DNA of 16,575 bases, taken from positions 1 through 16,575 of the forward strand of contig LFTP01000225.1 of NCBI GenBank assembly GCA_001513395.1. The letters are read 5' to 3'. A model generated the notes under the pieces. It did no database searches and was not told where the DNA came from. It saw nothing but the letters and a program-made list of their open reading frames with translations. This document shows, piece after piece, positions 15,145 to 16,575 of the stretch (position 1 is its first letter; the number at the start of each line of letters is the position of its first letter). The stretch comes from Clostridia bacterium DTU080 (GTDB taxonomy: Bacteria > Bacillota > Limnochordia > DTU080). Both the position numbers and the translations under genes were made by a program.

Positions 15145-16375
15145 CGTCGCGACGCCCCTCCTTCCCTCGGTTGTCATTCAGCATCCATGGTTCCTCATCA
15201 ACGCGCCAAATCTGATCGTCGTCAAGCATTACTTCCAGTTTGTGGATGATCTGTCGCAATTGCTCCGGCACTTTTCCGGGCTTGATATCCCTATCGTCCA
15301 ATTCCTTTCCATCCTCACGCTGACCCCGCATACCACAGTGTGCCAGGCTGTTTCGGACATCAGCCAGCTGCCTGAACACCGTGAAGACCGGATGCGTCTT
15401 GCTTAAACGCCCGACGAGCTCTTCGCGAGCACGCTCGTCCCGGATCCTGCAGCTCTGGCCGTTGGCATGCATTAGTTGTGTAACTGCTGCTTCCCGGGCT
15501 ACCAACGCTGCACTGACCAGATCGTGATGGTCGAGATTCCAGCGCGCCAAACGCAACTGTGAACGAGACGATGAACCCGTGGCTTCGAAAATGGACACAT
15601 CCTCTACCAGTTGACCGGCAAGCGGAATCAGTAATTGGGACAGCCCGGTCGCCTGTGTCCGCCATTCAGCATCAGCCAGAAGCTCTTTCAGCTCCTCGGC
15701 CTTCTTCGAGATCCTCGCCAGTCGATTTGTATCGAGCGCTTCGCCCAGAGCCTGCAAGGCATTGGCTAGAATCCCCAATGCGTAAGGTCTGGACTCAGGT
15801 CTATCCTTTGATGCTCTGAAAAGACTCCCCACCGCATCACCAAGAATGGCGCTCAGTTGATCGGCTTTGCCATACTCAAGGAAGGCGCCCACGGCCTGTA
15901 TCCACTGTTCCACTTCAAGGATCTGGGAAAGATCGTCAATCTGTGCTTTCCAAGGGTCTTGATTTTTGTCGACAATACGCCCGTAATAAATCCCGGCTAT
16001 ATGTACATCTTTCGTCAATCTTAGGTACTTAATCAAAGGAAGAGTGGCCATGGGGATGGAGCGAAAGGAGTGGGTAATGTCAATTACCAGTGTGTCTCCT
16101 GGCGCGATAACCTCGTTTAATGGGTAAAAAACGCCAATCCAGTCATTCTCCTCGCATTTCAGCCTCCGAAACCGACACCGTTCAGGGAGTGACTCAATCA
16201 GGCCATCACCGTTTTGTCTCCATGCCTCATCTGTGGCTACTACGACCATCTCGGAGACATCCGGCAAGAAATCAATCAACGCGGCCTGCACGAAAGGGGT
16301 CTTCTTCTGCTTATCATCCCAAGCGTAAACGACGGTATCGTATTTCGAGGTTCCCAAAAACGAGATCAGCTTCAC
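15128..16375 (-). CDS. CARF-HEPN ribonuclease of the TM1812 (Csx1/Csx2) type
   Basis: Predicted cOA-activated RNase, first gene of the operon. Residues 1-160 form the CARF domain: LISFLGTS at 3-10 (first strand and ligand loop), VVVATDEAW at 44-52, and the diagnostic DITHSFRSIP at 99-108, typical of the TM1812/Csx2 family. The C-terminal HEPN domain carries the catalytic R-x4-H motif RNSLAH (Arg341, His346) at the end of the helix containing FRQLADV. Helical linkers occupy about 165-330. When cyclic oligoadenylate binds the CARF dimer, the HEPN dimer degrades RNA. GTG 16375 has GAGAGGAG 8 bases upstream; the longer ATG 16393 start has no SD, so 415 residues are preferred. The next gene, cmr1, overlaps its end. 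Confidence 0.85.
   Translation of the reverse strand: MKLISFLGTSKYDTVVYAWDDKQKKTPFVQAALIDFLPDVSEMVVVATDEAWRQNGDGLIESLPERCRFRRLKCEENDWIGVFYPLNEVIAPGDTLVIDITHSFRSIPMATLPLIKYLRLTKDVHIAGIYYGRIVDKNQDPWKAQIDDLSQILEVEQWIQAVGAFLEYGKADQLSAILGDAVGSLFRASKDRPESRPYALGILANALQALGEALDTNRLARISKKAEELKELLADAEWRTQATGLSQLLIPLAGQLVEDVSIFEATGSSSRSQLRLARWNLDHHDLVSAALVAREAAVTQLMHANGQSCRIRDERAREELVGRLSKTHPVFTVFRQLADVRNSLAHCGMRGQREDGKELDDRDIKPGKVPEQLRQIIHKLEVMLDDDQIWRVDEEPWMLNDNRGKEGRRDDAQHT
15155..15163 (-). promoter_or_regulatory. Ribosome binding site deciding the cmr1 start
   Basis: AAGGAGGGG on the minus strand, embedded in the last codons of the CARF-HEPN gene, lies about 10 bases before ATG 15144. It is the strongest SD in the operon and supports the shorter Cmr1. 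Confidence 0.55.
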
Positions 16376-16383
16376 GTCCACCA

Positions 16384-16391
16384 CTCCTCTC
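16384..16391 (-). promoter_or_regulatory. Ribosome binding site deciding the first CARF gene start
   Basis: GAGAGGAG on the minus strand ends 8 bases before GTG 16375. The in-frame ATG 16393 overlaps this site and has only a weak GGA upstream, so the GTG start is preferred. Confidence 0.6.
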
Positions 16392-16424
16392 ATCGCTTAA
16401 TCCGAAGTTCCAGATGTAAGAAAG

Positions 16425-16466
16425 CAAAAACCCCGTTGTGACCGTGTTTTTTTAGTCTCGGGGTTA
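16425..16466 (-). terminator. Terminator-like hairpin upstream of the CRISPR operon
   Basis: On the minus strand AACCCCG (complement of 16459-16465) pairs with CGGGGTT (complement of 16429-16435), and T residues follow directly (complement of 16426-16430). The loop is long, at 23 bases. It lies about 50 bases before the first CRISPR gene's start and after the partial ORF at the right edge. It may end an incoming minus-strand transcript. No clear promoter for the CRISPR operon is seen between it and the gene. Confidence 0.45.
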
Positions 16467-16475
16467 TCCTTTCTG

Positions 16476-16501
16476 TCTACGGGGACTTTCTACGGGGACT
16501 T
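16476..16501. repeat. 13-bp perfect tandem duplication
   Basis: TCTACGGGGACTT occurs twice back to back at 16476-16488 and 16489-16501. The unit length and the lack of spacers argue against a CRISPR array. It lies at the 3' end of the partial ORF on the minus strand and changes the reading frame there. It may be a replication-slippage duplication, or part of a repeat element whose remainder is outside the window. Confidence 0.7.
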
Positions 16502-16575
16502 GACTTAACCGATGCCCCCACCCGATCCAGCGCCTCCTTTTGCAACGGTGTGGGGGTTGTCATTACGTAAAAAGG
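16477..16575 (-). CDS. Partial 3' end of a minus-strand gene entering from the right edge, possibly a transposase
   Basis: From the window end a minus-strand frame stays open and ends at TAG (complement of 16477-16479). It contains TTPTPLQKEALDRVG, followed by a basic tail. The Leu-Gln-x-x-x-L/A-x-x-x-Gly pattern near a C-terminus resembles the ends of some IS4/IS1634-type DDE transposases. That is pattern memory on about 30 residues, so it is a suggestion only. The 13-bp duplication is inside its last codons; without the second copy the frame would end with PRRQKG instead of PRKSP. The frame also contains an ATG at 16563, so a 28-residue peptide cannot be excluded. Confidence 0.3.
   Translation of the reverse strand, partial: PFYVMTTPTPLQKEALDRVGASVKSSPRRKSP

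Noticed and set aside
16476..16501. Possible CRISPR repeats
   Set aside because: There are only two 13-bp units with no spacer between them, far from repeat-spacer structure.

Overview
The window is bacterial DNA of moderate GC content. Genes are tightly packed, GTG starts are frequent and Shine-Dalgarno (SD) sites are strong and GGAGG-like. A lipoprotein with a classical lipobox, a PcrA/Rep-type helicase and a Cmr-type CRISPR operon all fit a bacterium. The SD strength is compatible with a Firmicutes-like or other deep-branching thermophile or anaerobe lineage, but nothing here fixes the taxon.

Layout, left to right. Bases 1-422 hold a strong bidirectional terminator (202-247) and no convincing gene. 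From 5302 down to 423 four minus-strand genes may form one transcription unit: a xylose-isomerase-like TIM-barrel enzyme, a right-handed beta-helix protein without signal peptide, an MFS transporter, and an M48 zinc metalloprotease lipoprotein with an N-terminal carboxypeptidase-regulatory-like domain. The first three suggest uptake and processing of a carbohydrate or related compound; the substrate is unknown. A divergent 130-160 bp gap follows, then a plus-strand PcrA/UvrD-like helicase (5463-7400) that lacks the usual C-terminal extension. Between the helicase and the CRISPR operon, which converge, lies a perfect 12-bp inverted repeat.

From about 16375 down to 7433 runs one minus-strand type III-B CRISPR-Cas operon of eight overlapping or nearly abutting genes: a CARF-HEPN ribonuclease (TM1812/Csx1-Csx2 type), cmr1, cmr2 (cas10), cmr3, cmr4, cmr5, cmr6 and a second CARF protein of APE2256/CARF7 type. 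The second CARF protein's C-terminal domain looks RelE-like (Cami1-like). Cmr2/Cas10 has an intact GGDD palm but no HD nuclease domain and no zinc-finger cysteines. The system is therefore predicted to work through crRNA-guided RNA cleavage (Cmr4) and cyclic oligoadenylate (cOA) signalling to two downstream ribonucleases, one cutting RNA generally and one possibly cutting mRNA on the ribosome, rather than through Cas10 DNase activity. No cas6, cas1, cas2 or repeat-spacer array is present, so crRNA must come from outside the window.

The right edge (16394-16575) holds a 13-bp tandem duplication, a terminator-like hairpin and what looks like the last codons of a minus-strand gene, possibly a transposase.

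The points most worth a second look are the CARF-(winged helix)-RelE candidate, the Cmr6 fused through a serine-rich linker to an OB-like domain, and the HD-less, zinc-less Cas10 paired with two CARF effectors.
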